NCBI RefSeq assembly: GCF_030161255.1
Contig: NZ_BSPX01000012.1
Location: 8,919-72,918, forward strand
DNA length: 64,000 bases
From: Zoogloea oryzae
Lineage (GTDB): Bacteria > Pseudomonadota > Gammaproteobacteria > Burkholderiales > Rhodocyclaceae
Direction of reading: 5' to 3'
Within the stretch, counting starts at the first letter, position 1. Every line of letters begins with the position of its first letter. The position numbers and the translations under genes were made by a program. Below are positions 47,000 through 56,162 of the stretch, in pieces. The notes below the pieces were generated by a model. It did no database searches, was not told the origin of the DNA, and saw only the letters and a list, made by a program, of their open reading frames with translations.

Positions 47000-47806
47000 A
47001 TGCAGCCCAACCTGCGCACCGCGCTGGCCACCGCCGCCCTCGCCCTCGCCGGCCCAGCCTTCGGCCAAGGCTCGACGATGGACGAGATCGCCCGATACCG
47101 GGAGATGCTGGCCGACGGCAACCCGGCCGAGCTCCTCGAAGCCAAGGGCGAGGAACTCTGGAAGAAACCGCGCGGCCCCAAGAACGCCAGCCTCGAGCAG
47201 TGCGACATGGGCCTCGGCCCTGGCAAGCTCGACGGTGCCTATGCCCAGCTCCCGCGCTACTTTGCCGACACCAAAAAGGTGATGGACGCCGAATCCCGCG
47301 TCGTCCATTGCATGATGAGCCTGCAGGGCTTCACCGAAGCCGAGGCCACGAAGAACTGGTTCTCCAAGCCCGGCCAGGATTCCGACATCGAGGCGCTGGT
47401 CACCTACATCGGTGGCAAATCCAACGGCGTGAAGATCAACGTGCCGGCCCGCCACCCGGAAGAAGCCCGGATGGCCAAGGTGGGCGAATACATCTTCTAC
47501 CGCCGCAGCGGCCCGCAGGATTTCTCCTGCGCCATCTGCCACGGCCAGGATGGCAAGCGCATCCGCCTGCAGGAGCTCGGCAACCTCACCACCCAGGCCG
47601 GCGCCGGCACCGCCATGAGCACCTGGCCGTCGTACCGCGTCTCGCAAGGCGCGGTGTGGACCATGCAGCGCCGCCTGATCGACTGCATGCGCCAGGCCCG
47701 CTGGCCCGAGCCCAAGTACCTCGCCGAATCCACCATCGCGCTGGAAGTCTTCCTCCAGAAGACAGCCAGCGGCACCGTGATGCAGACCCCTGGCATCAAG
47801 CGCTGA
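47000..47806 (+). CDS. soxA: Sulfur-oxidising c-type cytochrome SoxA
   Basis: A 268-aa catalytic subunit of SoxAX, which couples thiosulfate to SoxY. Only one haem motif is present (CAICH, 177-181). In the N-terminal domain Cys68 and Cys104 remain without a CxxCH, so the first haem is probably replaced by a disulfide, as known in some SoxA groups. The active-site cysteine is Cys229 in DCMRQARWPEP. The signal peptide ends near PAFGQG. It is followed 15 nt later by soxX. Confidence 0.95.
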   Translation: MQPNLRTALATAALALAGPAFGQGSTMDEIARYREMLADGNPAELLEAKGEELWKKPRGPKNASLEQCDMGLGPGKLDGAYAQLPRYFADTKKVMDAESRVVHCMMSLQGFTEAEATKNWFSKPGQDSDIEALVTYIGGKSNGVKINVPARHPEEARMAKVGEYIFYRRSGPQDFSCAICHGQDGKRIRLQELGNLTTQAGAGTAMSTWPSYRVSQGAVWTMQRRLIDCMRQARWPEPKYLAESTIALEVFLQKTASGTVMQTPGIKR

Positions 47807-47821
47807 GCCCCGGAGACGACC

Positions 47822-48442
47822 ATGAAAAACACCTTCATCGCCGCCCTCCTCGCCCTGGGCGCCACGGGCATCCACGCCGCCGATCCGATCGCCTTCCAGG
47901 CCGAACAGATCTTCCGCAGCAGTTTCCGCGCCGACAACCCGAAATACTGGATGACCCGTCTCGACCAGGACGAGGCCATGCGCCTGTGCAGCCAGTACAA
48001 GGACAACCCGCCCGCCAAAGTGCGCGCCCTCATCGAAAAGACCCAGCAGGCCACCATCCGCTACCCGGTCGAGGGCAAGCTGATCGGTGACTGGAAGGAA
48101 GGCGAAAAGCTCGCCGCGGTGGGCACCGGCGGCCACATCGGCTTCATCCAGCCCGACCCGCCCGGCCGCGTACGTGGCGGCAACTGCTACGCCTGCCACC
48201 AGCTGGCCAAGAAGGAAGTCGCCTACGGCACCATCGGCCCGAGCCTGCAGCACTTCGGCAAGCTGCGCGGCAACAGCGACGAGATCGTCAAGTACACCTA
48301 CGACAAGATCTACAACTCCAACGCCTTCACCGCGTGCACCAACATGCCGCGCTTCGGGCTGCACAACTGGCTGACGCCCGAGCAGATCACCCACATCGTC
48401 GCCTTCCTGGTCGATCCCGAATCGCCCGTGAACAAAGATTGA
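47822..48442 (+). CDS. soxX: Cytochrome c SoxX
   Basis: A 206-aa monohaem partner of SoxA that passes electrons on to a small cytochrome. Signal peptide ends near IHAAD. The haem motif CYACH is at 122-126, and the axial Met is in NMPRFGLHNWLTPEQI. An N-terminal part of about 90 residues precedes the haem domain, as in longer betaproteobacterial SoxX forms. Confidence 0.95.
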   Translation: MKNTFIAALLALGATGIHAADPIAFQAEQIFRSSFRADNPKYWMTRLDQDEAMRLCSQYKDNPPAKVRALIEKTQQATIRYPVEGKLIGDWKEGEKLAAVGTGGHIGFIQPDPPGRVRGGNCYACHQLAKKEVAYGTIGPSLQHFGKLRGNSDEIVKYTYDKIYNSNAFTACTNMPRFGLHNWLTPEQITHIVAFLVDPESPVNKD

Positions 48443-48458
48443 GAACGGAGTCCACCGC

Positions 48459-50183
48459 ATGTCCATGAACCGTCGGGATTTCCTCCAGGTGCTGGCCGTC
48501 GCCGCGGCCGGCGGGCTGGCGCTGCACAGCAACCCGTCCGAAGCCGCCAAGGCCGCCGCGCGGATGTACGACCTGCCGCGCTTCGGCTCGGTGAGCCTGC
48601 TCCACATGACCGACTGCCACGCGCAGCTCCTGCCGATCCACTTCCGCGAGCCCGACGTGAACCTCGGCATCGGCCCGATGGCCGGCCAGGTGCCGCACCT
48701 GATCGGCGAGAACCTGCTGCGCCACTTCGGCATCCGCCCCGGCACGCCGGAGGCCCACGCCTTCACCTACCTCGATTTCGTGAAGGCCGCCAAAACCTAC
48801 GGCAAGGTCGGCGGCTTCGCCCACCTCGCCACGCTGGTCAAACAGCTCAAGGCCAGCCGCCCCGGCGCCCTGCTGCTGGATGGCGGTGACACCTGGCAGG
48901 GCTCCGGCCTCAGCCTGTGGACCAACGCCCAGGACATGGTCGACGCCTGCAAGGCGCTGGGCGTGGACGTGATGACGCTCCACTGGGAAGCCACCTACGG
49001 CGAAGCCCGCGTCAAGGAGATCGAGGAGAAGGATTTCGCCGGCAAGGTGGATATCGTGGCCCAGAACATCAAGACCGCCGACTTCGGCGACCCGGTGTTC
49101 AAGCCCTACGTGATCCGCAACATCAACGGGGTGCCGGTGGCCATCGTCGGCCAGGCCTTCCCCTACACGCCCATCGCCAACCCCCGCTGGCAGGTGCCAA
49201 ACTGGAGCTACGGCATCCAGGACGACAACCTGCAAAAGGTGGTCGACGAAGCCCGCGCAGCCGGCGCCCAGGTGGTCGTCGTGCTGTCCCACAACGGCAT
49301 GGACGTGGACCTGAAGATGGCCAGCCGGGTGCGCGGCGTGGATGCAATCCTCGGCGGCCACACTCACGACGGCGTGCCGGCCCCGGTCATCGTCAAGAAC
49401 GCCGGCGGCCAGACGCTGGTCACCAACGCCGGCTCCAACGGCAAGTACCTCGGCGTGCTCGATCTCGACGTGAAGGCAGGCAAGGTGGTGGACTTCCGCT
49501 ACAAGCTGCTGCCCGTCTTCGCCAACCTGATCCCCGCCGACCCGACGATGGACGCCCTCATCAAGAAGATGCGCGCACCGTACGAGGGCAAGCTGGCCGA
49601 GAAGCTCGCGGTGAGCGAAGGCCTGCTGTACCGCCGCGGCAACTTCAACGGCTCGTGGGACCAGCTCATCCTCGACGCGCTGCTCGCCGAGAAGAACGCC
49701 GAGATCGCCTTCTCGCCCGGCTTCCGCTGGGGCACCAGCCTGCTGCCCGGCGACACCATCCGGATGGAGCACCTCCTCGACCAGACCGCCATCACCTACC
49801 CGTGGACCACGGTGACGATGATGAGCGGCGAGCAGATCAAGACCGTGCTCGAGGACGTCTGCGACAACCTCTTCAACCCCGACCCGTACTACCAGCAGGG
49901 CGGTGACATGGTGCGCGTGGGCGGCCTGCAGTACGCCTGCGACCCCAACGCCGGGATGGGCAAACGCATCACCGACATGCGCCTTGGCGGCAAGCCCATC
50001 GACGCCAGCAAGACCTACAAGGTGGCTGGCTGGGCGCCGGTGTCGGAAGACGCCAAGAACGCCGGCGGCGAGGCGGTGTGGGATCTGGTCGCCCGCTACC
50101 TCAAGGGTCAGAAGGTGATCCGTGCCCGGCCCCTCAACCTGCCCACCCTCAAGGGCATGGCCGGCAACCCCGGCATGGCCTGA
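48459..50183 (+). CDS. soxB: Thiosulfohydrolase SoxB
   Basis: A 574-aa dimanganese enzyme of the 5'-nucleotidase family that hydrolyses the terminal sulfate from SoxY-cysteine-S-sulfonate. Tat leader MNRRDFLQVLAV is at the N-terminus. Metal motifs LLHMTDCHAQL, LLDGGDTWQGSG and ILGGHTHDGVP are intact, and SHNGMDVDLK is conserved. It is the usual marker for Sox-type sulfur oxidation. Confidence 0.97.
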   Translation: MSMNRRDFLQVLAVAAAGGLALHSNPSEAAKAAARMYDLPRFGSVSLLHMTDCHAQLLPIHFREPDVNLGIGPMAGQVPHLIGENLLRHFGIRPGTPEAHAFTYLDFVKAAKTYGKVGGFAHLATLVKQLKASRPGALLLDGGDTWQGSGLSLWTNAQDMVDACKALGVDVMTLHWEATYGEARVKEIEEKDFAGKVDIVAQNIKTADFGDPVFKPYVIRNINGVPVAIVGQAFPYTPIANPRWQVPNWSYGIQDDNLQKVVDEARAAGAQVVVVLSHNGMDVDLKMASRVRGVDAILGGHTHDGVPAPVIVKNAGGQTLVTNAGSNGKYLGVLDLDVKAGKVVDFRYKLLPVFANLIPADPTMDALIKKMRAPYEGKLAEKLAVSEGLLYRRGNFNGSWDQLILDALLAEKNAEIAFSPGFRWGTSLLPGDTIRMEHLLDQTAITYPWTTVTMMSGEQIKTVLEDVCDNLFNPDPYYQQGGDMVRVGGLQYACDPNAGMGKRITDMRLGGKPIDASKTYKVAGWAPVSEDAKNAGGEAVWDLVARYLKGQKVIRARPLNLPTLKGMAGNPGMA

Positions 50184-50215
50184 AGGCCCGTGCCAACCCG
50201 ATCAAGGAGACGACG

Positions 50216-51178
50216 ATGAGCCGCCGCAACGCATCCCTCCCCGCCTGGCTGCGGGTCATCGTCGCCGTCCTTGTCCCGCTGCTCGCCGGGCTGGCCGCGG
50301 CGGCCGAACTCAATCCCATCCGGGTCTCCGAACACGCGTGGTACGTGCTGGGCGATTCGGGCATGGCGTCCGGCGCCAATCAGGGCTTCAACAGCAACGC
50401 CGGCTTCGTGGTGACCCGGGACAGCGTGGTGGTGATCGACGCCCTCGGCACACCGCCCCTGGGCGAGGCGCTCCTCGCCGCGATCCGCAAGATCAGCGAC
50501 AAGCCGATCCGCCGCGTGATCCTCACCCACTTCCACGCCGACCACTTCTACGGCCTGCCGGCCTTCAAGGCCGCCGGCGCACAGGTATGGGCCCACCGGG
50601 CCGGGCGCGACTACTTCACCAGCGGCGAAGCCGCCGCCCGCCTCGCCCAGCGCCGACAGGATCTCTTTCCGTGGGTGGATGAATCCACCCGCCTCGTCGA
50701 GGCCGACCACTGGCTCGACGGCGACACCCGCTTCGAGGAAGGCGGGCTGCACTTCCGGGTGAGCTTCCTCGGCCCGGCCCATTCGTCCGAAGACCTGATG
50801 GTCAGCGTTGATGAAGACGGCGTGGTGTTCTGCGGCGACATCCTCTTTGCCGGGCGGATTCCCTTCGTGGGCAGCGCCGACAGCCGCCGCTGGCTCGTCG
50901 CCATCGACCAGCTCGCCGCCCTCAAGCCGAAGATCCTCGTCACCGGCCACGGCCGCCACTCCACCAACGCCGCCGCCGACCTCACCCTCACCCGCGACTA
51001 CCTCACCTACCTGCGCGAGCAGATGGGCCGCGCGGTGGATGAGATGGTCCCCTTCGACGAAGCCTACGCCCGCACCGACTGGCGGCGCTTCAGCAATCTC
51101 CCCGCCTTCGAAGCCGCCAACCGGATCAACGCCTACGGCACCTATCTCACCCTGGAGCGCGAATCCCTCGCCCGCTGA
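50216..51178 (+). CDS. soxH: Periplasmic metallo-beta-lactamase-fold protein, SoxH-like
   Basis: A 320-aa zinc hydrolase. A signal peptide (LVPLLAGLAAAAE) is followed by the MBL signature LTHFHADHFYG and later metal residues in GPAHSSEDLM, FCGDILFAGR and VTGHGRHS. SoxH-like proteins are often encoded after soxB, but their substrate is not settled. Start ATG at 50216 has an AAGGAG site; the open frame upstream is a shadow of soxB. Symbol is assigned by position and family. Confidence 0.82.
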   Translation: MSRRNASLPAWLRVIVAVLVPLLAGLAAAAELNPIRVSEHAWYVLGDSGMASGANQGFNSNAGFVVTRDSVVVIDALGTPPLGEALLAAIRKISDKPIRRVILTHFHADHFYGLPAFKAAGAQVWAHRAGRDYFTSGEAAARLAQRRQDLFPWVDESTRLVEADHWLDGDTRFEEGGLHFRVSFLGPAHSSEDLMVSVDEDGVVFCGDILFAGRIPFVGSADSRRWLVAIDQLAALKPKILVTGHGRHSTNAAADLTLTRDYLTYLREQMGRAVDEMVPFDEAYARTDWRRFSNLPAFEAANRINAYGTYLTLERESLAR

Positions 51179-51198
51179 ATCCCTCACCCGCAAATCCG

Positions 51199-51663
51199 AT
51201 GCGCGCCGGCCTGTCCGCCCTGATCCTCGCCTTCAGCCTCGCCCTGGCCGGCTCGCCCGCTTCCGCCAAGGGGCCGCTCGGATCACGGCTCCACGATCCT
51301 GCCGCCCGGCCCGACGTGCTCTACGTCGTCCTCTTCAGCTTGCCCGACTGCCCCTACTGCGTGGCGATCCGCGACGCCTACCTGCCGGCCCTGCCCGACG
51401 ACCCGCGCTTTCGCGACCGGGTGCGCATCCGCGAGGTGTCCATCAGCAGCCCCCGCCCGATCACCGATTTCGACGGCACCCTCGCGCGCCAGGCCGACGT
51501 GGCCCGCCGCTACGGCGTCAAGTTTGCGCCGACGGTGCTGTTTCTCGACAAGGGCGGGCAGGTACGCGCCGAAGCGCTGCTGGGCGGTGACAGCGTGGGG
51601 CTATACGGCGGCTATCTGGAGAAGCGGGTGCTTCAGGGGCTCGACGCCACGGCGGCCCACTGA
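51199..51663 (+). CDS. Periplasmic thioredoxin-fold protein, SoxW-like
   Basis: A 154-aa exported thioredoxin-like protein with active site DCPYC (Cys51 and Cys54). The signal peptide ends near SPASA. The downstream YGVKFAPTVLFLD segment holds the cis-proline. SoxW/SoxS-type thioredoxins keep the SoxY cysteine reduced and active in other bacteria, so a similar role is inferred from position directly after soxH. Confidence 0.85.
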   Translation: MRAGLSALILAFSLALAGSPASAKGPLGSRLHDPAARPDVLYVVLFSLPDCPYCVAIRDAYLPALPDDPRFRDRVRIREVSISSPRPITDFDGTLARQADVARRYGVKFAPTVLFLDKGGQVRAEALLGGDSVGLYGGYLEKRVLQGLDATAAH

Positions 51664-51684
51664 AGCAAGCGCCGCTTTCGCGGC

Positions 51685-51987
51685 CTACTTGAACTGGTAG
51701 TAGCGATGATTGAGCCAGGCGACCACGTCTTCCTCATCCTCGGGAAACCAGCCGGTCTTGAGCTGGCTGCTGCAAAAGCTCACCTGGGCGTGGAGCTGGG
51801 ACAGGCTCTTCACCTTGCGGTCGCTGCGCAGGTAAAGCTTCGAGCCATCACCGCCAATCAGGCGCTGGTGGCACGCGGCACAGTTTTTTTCGGTCACCAG
51901 CTTTTCGCCCGCGGCCGGACTGCCGGCCCAGGCGCCCGCGGCCACCGTAAGGCCGGCCGCCAGCATCAGGAATTGCGTTGCGTTCAT
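51685..51987 (-). CDS. Small monohaem cytochrome c
   Basis: A 100-aa exported cytochrome with a signal peptide ending near AWAGS and haem motif CAACH at residues 36-40. A second region with FCSSQLKTGWFPEDEEDVVAW-like sequence is conserved in a family of small cytochromes without known partners. It is on the opposite strand to sox and close behind the thioredoxin gene. It could accept electrons from SoxAX or from the adjacent rhodanese; this is inference. Confidence 0.82.
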   Translation of the reverse strand: MNATQFLMLAAGLTVAAGAWAGSPAAGEKLVTEKNCAACHQRLIGGDGSKLYLRSDRKVKSLSQLHAQVSFCSSQLKTGWFPEDEEDVVAWLNHRYYQFK

Positions 51988-52033
51988 GGTCTGCCTCTCC
52001 GGAGGTTGATCGGATGAAATCCACGGAGGAAGT

Positions 52034-52633
52034 ATGAAACATTTTGCCGCCAGCGCCATGATCGCGCTGCTTGTCATCGGTCTTCCCCTGCCGGGCACGG
52101 CCCAGGTGGACCCCGCCAGTGTGCCCGAGATCAAGCGTAGCCGGCTCCAGCTCTACCTCACCGCCCGCGAAGCCCACGACATCTATTCCCGCGAACCGGC
52201 CCGAACCCTCTTCCTCGACGTCCGCACCCGCGCCGAAGCCATGTACGTGGGCATGCCCAGCGATGCCGACGCCCTCGTGCCCTACGTCGAACACCAGGAG
52301 TTGATGACCGACTGGGACGACCGCCGGGGCATGTACCAGCTGATGGCCAACAGCGATTTCCTGACCGAAGCCGAGACCCGCCTCAAACAGAAGGGGCTCA
52401 CCAAGACGGACCGGGTGATCCTCATCTGTCGCTCGGGTGACCGCAGCGCCCACGCCGCCGACCTCCTCGCCAACGCCGGCTACACCCGTGTTTACAGCGT
52501 GGTGGATGGCTTCGAGGGCGACACCGCCAAGGACGGCCCGAAGGCCGGCCAGCGCGTCGTGAATGGCTGGAAGAACGCCGGCCTGCCCTGGTCGTACAAG
52601 CTCGACAAGGCCAGGATGTACTTCCCGCGCTGA
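52034..52633 (+). CDS. Exported rhodanese-like sulfurtransferase
   Basis: A 199-aa single-domain rhodanese with a signal peptide (cleavage near GTAQ, residue 24). The active cysteine is Cys132 in ICRSGDRSAHAAD, a loop of the normal six-residue class. The start lies 46 nt from the divergent cytochrome gene. It is the second periplasmic rhodanese in this sulfur region and distinct from the three-domain one. Likely handles sulfane sulfur in the periplasm. Confidence 0.88.
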   Translation: MKHFAASAMIALLVIGLPLPGTAQVDPASVPEIKRSRLQLYLTAREAHDIYSREPARTLFLDVRTRAEAMYVGMPSDADALVPYVEHQELMTDWDDRRGMYQLMANSDFLTEAETRLKQKGLTKTDRVILICRSGDRSAHAADLLANAGYTRVYSVVDGFEGDTAKDGPKAGQRVVNGWKNAGLPWSYKLDKARMYFPR

Positions 52634-52714
52634 TCGCCGCCGGCTCGGGCCGCTTGGCACCGCCGGCCCCGCGCCCGTAAGCTACGGGGCTCCGGCCTCT
52701 CCGCGTCCCCTGCC

Positions 52715-53740
52715 ATGTTCCGAATCCGCACCCTTGCCGCGGCCACCGCCGCGCTCCTCGCCACCTTCGTCACGCCGGCCCACGCCGGCAAGACCCTCGA
52801 CGCCATCAAGTCCAAGGGCCAGCTCGCCTGCGGCGTGAGCACCGGCGTGATCGGCTTCTCCGCCGCCGACAGCCAGGGCCAGTGGCGCGGGCTCGACGTG
52901 GACGTGTGCCGGGCGATCGCCGCAGCGGTGCTGGGCGACCCGAACAAGGTGCGCTGGGTGCCCCTCAACTCCCAGCAGCGCTTCACCGCCATCCAGTCGG
53001 GCGAGGTGGACATCCTCTCCCGCAACACCACCTGGAGCCTGACCCGCGACGCCGGCCTGGGTCTGCACTTCACCGCCGTCACCTACTACGACGGCCAGGG
53101 CTTCCTGGTGGCAAAGAAGTCCAAGGTCACCAGCGCCAAACAGCTCAAGAACGCCGAGATCTGCGTGCAGTCCGGCACCACCACCGAACGCAACCTCGCC
53201 GACTGGTTCCGCGCCCAGGGCATCAAGGTCAAACCGGTGGTCTTCGAGAAGTTCGAGCCGTCCATCAAGGCCTTCTTCAGCGGCCGCTGCCAGGCCTACA
53301 CCACCGACGCCTCGGCGCTGGCCTTCATCCGCACCAAGGAAGCCCCCAACCCCGACGACTACCTGGTGCTGCCCGAAGTCATCTCCAAGGAGCCCCTCGG
53401 CCCGGCGGTACGCCGCGGCGACGACGAGTGGTTCGCCATCGTCAAATGGGTGGTCCAGGCGCTGGTCGAAGCCGAAGAGCTGGGCATCACCCAGGCCAAG
53501 GTGGACGCCCTCAAGGCCTCGCCCGATCCGGCGGTGCAACGCTTCCTCGGCGTGGGCGAAGACCTCGGCAAGAACCTCGGCCTCGATCGCGAATGGGCCG
53601 CCCGCGCCGTCAAGGCCGGCGGTAACTACGGCGAGATCTTCGAGCGCAACGTGGGCGCCGGCTCGCCCCTCAAGCTGCCCCGCGGCCTCAACGCCCAGTG
53701 GAACAAGGGCGGCCTGATGTACGGCCTGCCGCTGCGCTGA
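52715..53740 (+). CDS. aapJ: General L-amino acid ABC transporter, substrate-binding protein AapJ
   Basis: A 341-aa periplasmic binding protein with signal peptide ending near PAHAG. GKTLDAIKSKGQLACGV and the WRGLDVDVCRAIAAAVLGD segment are the AapJ signature in solute-binding family 3, and the length of about 340 aa fits this subfamily. It binds polar and branched amino acids such as glutamate. It is first in an aapJ-aapQ-aapM run. Confidence 0.92.
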   Translation: MFRIRTLAAATAALLATFVTPAHAGKTLDAIKSKGQLACGVSTGVIGFSAADSQGQWRGLDVDVCRAIAAAVLGDPNKVRWVPLNSQQRFTAIQSGEVDILSRNTTWSLTRDAGLGLHFTAVTYYDGQGFLVAKKSKVTSAKQLKNAEICVQSGTTTERNLADWFRAQGIKVKPVVFEKFEPSIKAFFSGRCQAYTTDASALAFIRTKEAPNPDDYLVLPEVISKEPLGPAVRRGDDEWFAIVKWVVQALVEAEELGITQAKVDALKASPDPAVQRFLGVGEDLGKNLGLDREWAARAVKAGGNYGEIFERNVGAGSPLKLPRGLNAQWNKGGLMYGLPLR

Positions 53741-53774
53741 TTCCGTCGCGGGACCCGCGCCCGCGCCACCCGCA

Positions 53775-54737
53775 ATGCACACAAAATCGTTCTCCCGCAT
53801 CGCCGTCCAGGCGCTGATCGTCCTCGCCGTCGCCGGCCTGCTGGCGCTGCTCGTCACGACCACCGCCGGCCACCTCACCCAGCGCGGCATCCGCAGCGGC
53901 TTCGACTTCCTGCTCGAGCCCGCCGGCTTCACCCTGGGCGAGAGCGCGATCCCGCTGGACGCCAGCGATTCGACCCTGCTGGCCTTCGCCGCCGGCCTCG
54001 CCAACACCCTGCGTCTGGCCCTGCCCGGCGCCGCGCTGGCCCTGGGGCTGGGCGTGCTGGTGGGCTTCGGGCGGCTCGCCGAGCATCCGCTGGTGCGCGG
54101 CCTCGCCAGCGCCTTCGTGAATGCCTTTCGCAACATCCCGCTGCTGCTCCAGCTGCTGGCGTGGTATTTCATCCTCACCGACCTGCTGCCCGCCTCCAAC
54201 GCGGCGCTACGCCTCGCGCCCGGCGTGTTCCTCAGCAAATCCGGGCTGGCCATGCCCTGGTGGGGCGAAGCCGGCTTCGAGATCCCCGAACCCGCCGGCT
54301 TCGGCATCGACGGTGGCGCCCGCCTCACGCCGGAATACCTGGCGATGCTGATCGGCCTGGTGATCTACACCGCCGCCTACATCGCCGAGATTTTGCGCGC
54401 CGCGGTCGAGGCCCTGCCACCCGGGCAGCGCCTCGCCGCCCTGGCGATGGGCATGACGCCCCGCCAGGCTTTCCGCCTCGTGCTGCTGCCCCAGGCCTGG
54501 CGCGCCGCGTTGCCGCCGGTGACGAGCCAGCTCCTCAACCTGTTCAAGAACGCCTCCCTGGCGGTGGCCATCGGCTACCCCGATCTGGTGTCGGTGGCCG
54601 GCACCAGCCTCAACCAGACCGGCCGCGCCATCGAATGCCTCAGCATCGTGATCGCGGTGTACCTGCTGCTGTCGCTGGCCGGCGCGGCGGTGAGCCACCA
54701 GCTCGAAAAACGCAGCCTGCGGGGCGGCGTCGCATGA
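53775..54737 (+). CDS. aapQ: General L-amino acid ABC transporter, permease AapQ
   Basis: A 320-aa His/Glu/Gln-type permease with several membrane helices and the EAA loop EALPPGQRLAALAMGMTPRQ. It is somewhat shorter than rhizobial AapQ. The stop overlaps the aapM start by 4 nt. It forms the transport pore with AapM. Confidence 0.92.
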   Translation: MHTKSFSRIAVQALIVLAVAGLLALLVTTTAGHLTQRGIRSGFDFLLEPAGFTLGESAIPLDASDSTLLAFAAGLANTLRLALPGAALALGLGVLVGFGRLAEHPLVRGLASAFVNAFRNIPLLLQLLAWYFILTDLLPASNAALRLAPGVFLSKSGLAMPWWGEAGFEIPEPAGFGIDGGARLTPEYLAMLIGLVIYTAAYIAEILRAAVEALPPGQRLAALAMGMTPRQAFRLVLLPQAWRAALPPVTSQLLNLFKNASLAVAIGYPDLVSVAGTSLNQTGRAIECLSIVIAVYLLLSLAGAAVSHQLEKRSLRGGVA

Positions 54738-55762
54738 CAGCCAACCTGTTCCGCCGGCTGTTCGGTGATGTCTTCAGCACGATCCTCACGCTGCTCGTGC
54801 TCGCCGCGGCAATCGTCTCGCTACCGCCGCTGCTGCGCTGGGCGGTGCTGAACGCCGAATTCAGGCCCGACGCCGCCGCCTGCACCGCCCTCGACCACAC
54901 CGGCGCGTGCTGGGGCGTGGTGGCCGAGAAGGCGCGCTTCATCCTGCTCGGCCGCTATCCCGGCGACGAAAGCTGGCGCCCGATCGCCGCCGCCGGGCTG
55001 ATCGTCACCAGCTGGCTGGCGGTGGCTTTCGGGCGCATCGGCGGACGCACGGCGCTGCTCGCCCTGGCGCTGTCGCCCGTCGTCGCCGTTCCGCTGCTGG
55101 GCGGCGGCCTTGGCGGCCTCGCGCCGGTGCCCACCGAGCTGTGGGGCGGCCTGCCGCTCACCCTGCTCCTCACCGCCGGCGGCATGGCGGGCGCGCTGCC
55201 CCTGGGCATCGCCGTGGCTTACGGACGACGCTCCAAGCTGCCGGTGCTGCGCGGCCTGCTCACGGCGTATGTGGAGCTGGCGCGGGGGATTCCGCTGATC
55301 GCCGCGCTGTTCGTGGCGTCGTTTTTGCTGCCGCTGTTCTTTCCGGAAGGCATGGCGCTCGACATGCTGTGGCGGGTGCTGATCGCCATCGTGCTGTTCG
55401 CCGCGGCGTATCTCTCGGAGATCATCCGCGGCGGCCTGCAGGCGATCCGCCCCGGCCAGCTCGACGCCGCTGCGGCGCTGGGCCTGTCGGCGTGGCAGAC
55501 CCAGCGCTGGATCGTGCTGCCCCAGGTGCTGCGGGCAGCGGCGCCGTCGCTGGCCAACAGCGCCATCGCGCTGTTCAAGGACACGTCGCTGGTCACCGTG
55601 GTGAGCCTGTACGAGCTCACCGGCTCGCTGGGCCTCGCCCTCGCCGGGGATGGCGAATGGCGGCCGTTCTATCTGGAAGCCTGGCTCTTCCTCGCCGCCA
55701 TCTACTGGCTGGGCTGCGCGCTGCTGGCGCGGATCAGCGCCGCAATACCGCGACGGCCTTGA
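54734..55762 (+). CDS. aapM: General L-amino acid ABC transporter, permease AapM
   Basis: A 342-aa permease with the EAA loop AIRPGQLDAAAALGLSAWQ and an N-terminal periplasmic part typical for AapM. The ATG at 54734 overlaps the aapQ stop. The 3' end overlaps the convergent ridA gene by 29 nt. No aapP ATPase gene follows, so the energising subunit must come from elsewhere or be shared. Confidence 0.92.
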   Translation: MTANLFRRLFGDVFSTILTLLVLAAAIVSLPPLLRWAVLNAEFRPDAAACTALDHTGACWGVVAEKARFILLGRYPGDESWRPIAAAGLIVTSWLAVAFGRIGGRTALLALALSPVVAVPLLGGGLGGLAPVPTELWGGLPLTLLLTAGGMAGALPLGIAVAYGRRSKLPVLRGLLTAYVELARGIPLIAALFVASFLLPLFFPEGMALDMLWRVLIAIVLFAAAYLSEIIRGGLQAIRPGQLDAAAALGLSAWQTQRWIVLPQVLRAAAPSLANSAIALFKDTSLVTVVSLYELTGSLGLALAGDGEWRPFYLEAWLFLAAIYWLGCALLARISAAIPRRP

Positions 55763-56129
55763 TCTCGATGATGTAGCCCGGCACGCCGCACAGCTGGGCC
55801 GCGCCGATGGCCGTCCAGGCCGGGTAGTCGCGGGTCAGGTAGCGGTCCTTCACCTCCATGAACAGCGGCAGGTCGCGCATGTCGGTGTGGAAGCTGGTCA
55901 GGTCGACGATGTCGGTCATCTCGGCACCGGCGGCGGCCAGCACCTTCTTGAGATTCTCGAAGGCCTGGACGATCTGCGCCTCGCGGGGCTCGACGAGCTG
56001 CATGTGCTCGTCCCGGCCGATCTGGCCAGAGACATAGATGGTGTCGCCGACCTTCACGGCCGACGCGTAGTGGATTTTTTCGTAAACCGCTTCCATCCCC
56101 TTCGGGATGATGGGCTGGCGATCGCTCAT
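55734..56129 (-). CDS. RidA/YjgF family enamine-imine deaminase
   Basis: A 131-aa protein of the Rid family, which removes reactive enamine or imine intermediates made by PLP enzymes. VKVGDTIYVSGQIG and the C-terminal GVPGYIIEIKAVAVL are typical, although the usual C-terminal EIEAIA reads EIKAVA and the catalytic Arg motif is not in the standard place, so it may belong to another Rid subgroup. Start at 56129 is MSDRQPII. It lies between aapM (convergent) and the lysR gene on the same strand. Confidence 0.85.
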   Translation of the reverse strand: MSDRQPIIPKGMEAVYEKIHYASAVKVGDTIYVSGQIGRDEHMQLVEPREAQIVQAFENLKKVLAAAGAEMTDIVDLTSFHTDMRDLPLFMEVKDRYLTRDYPAWTAIGAAQLCGVPGYIIEIKAVAVLRR

Positions 56130-56162
56130 GGTGGCGCTCCGTAGCAAGTTGGGGCGCCCATC

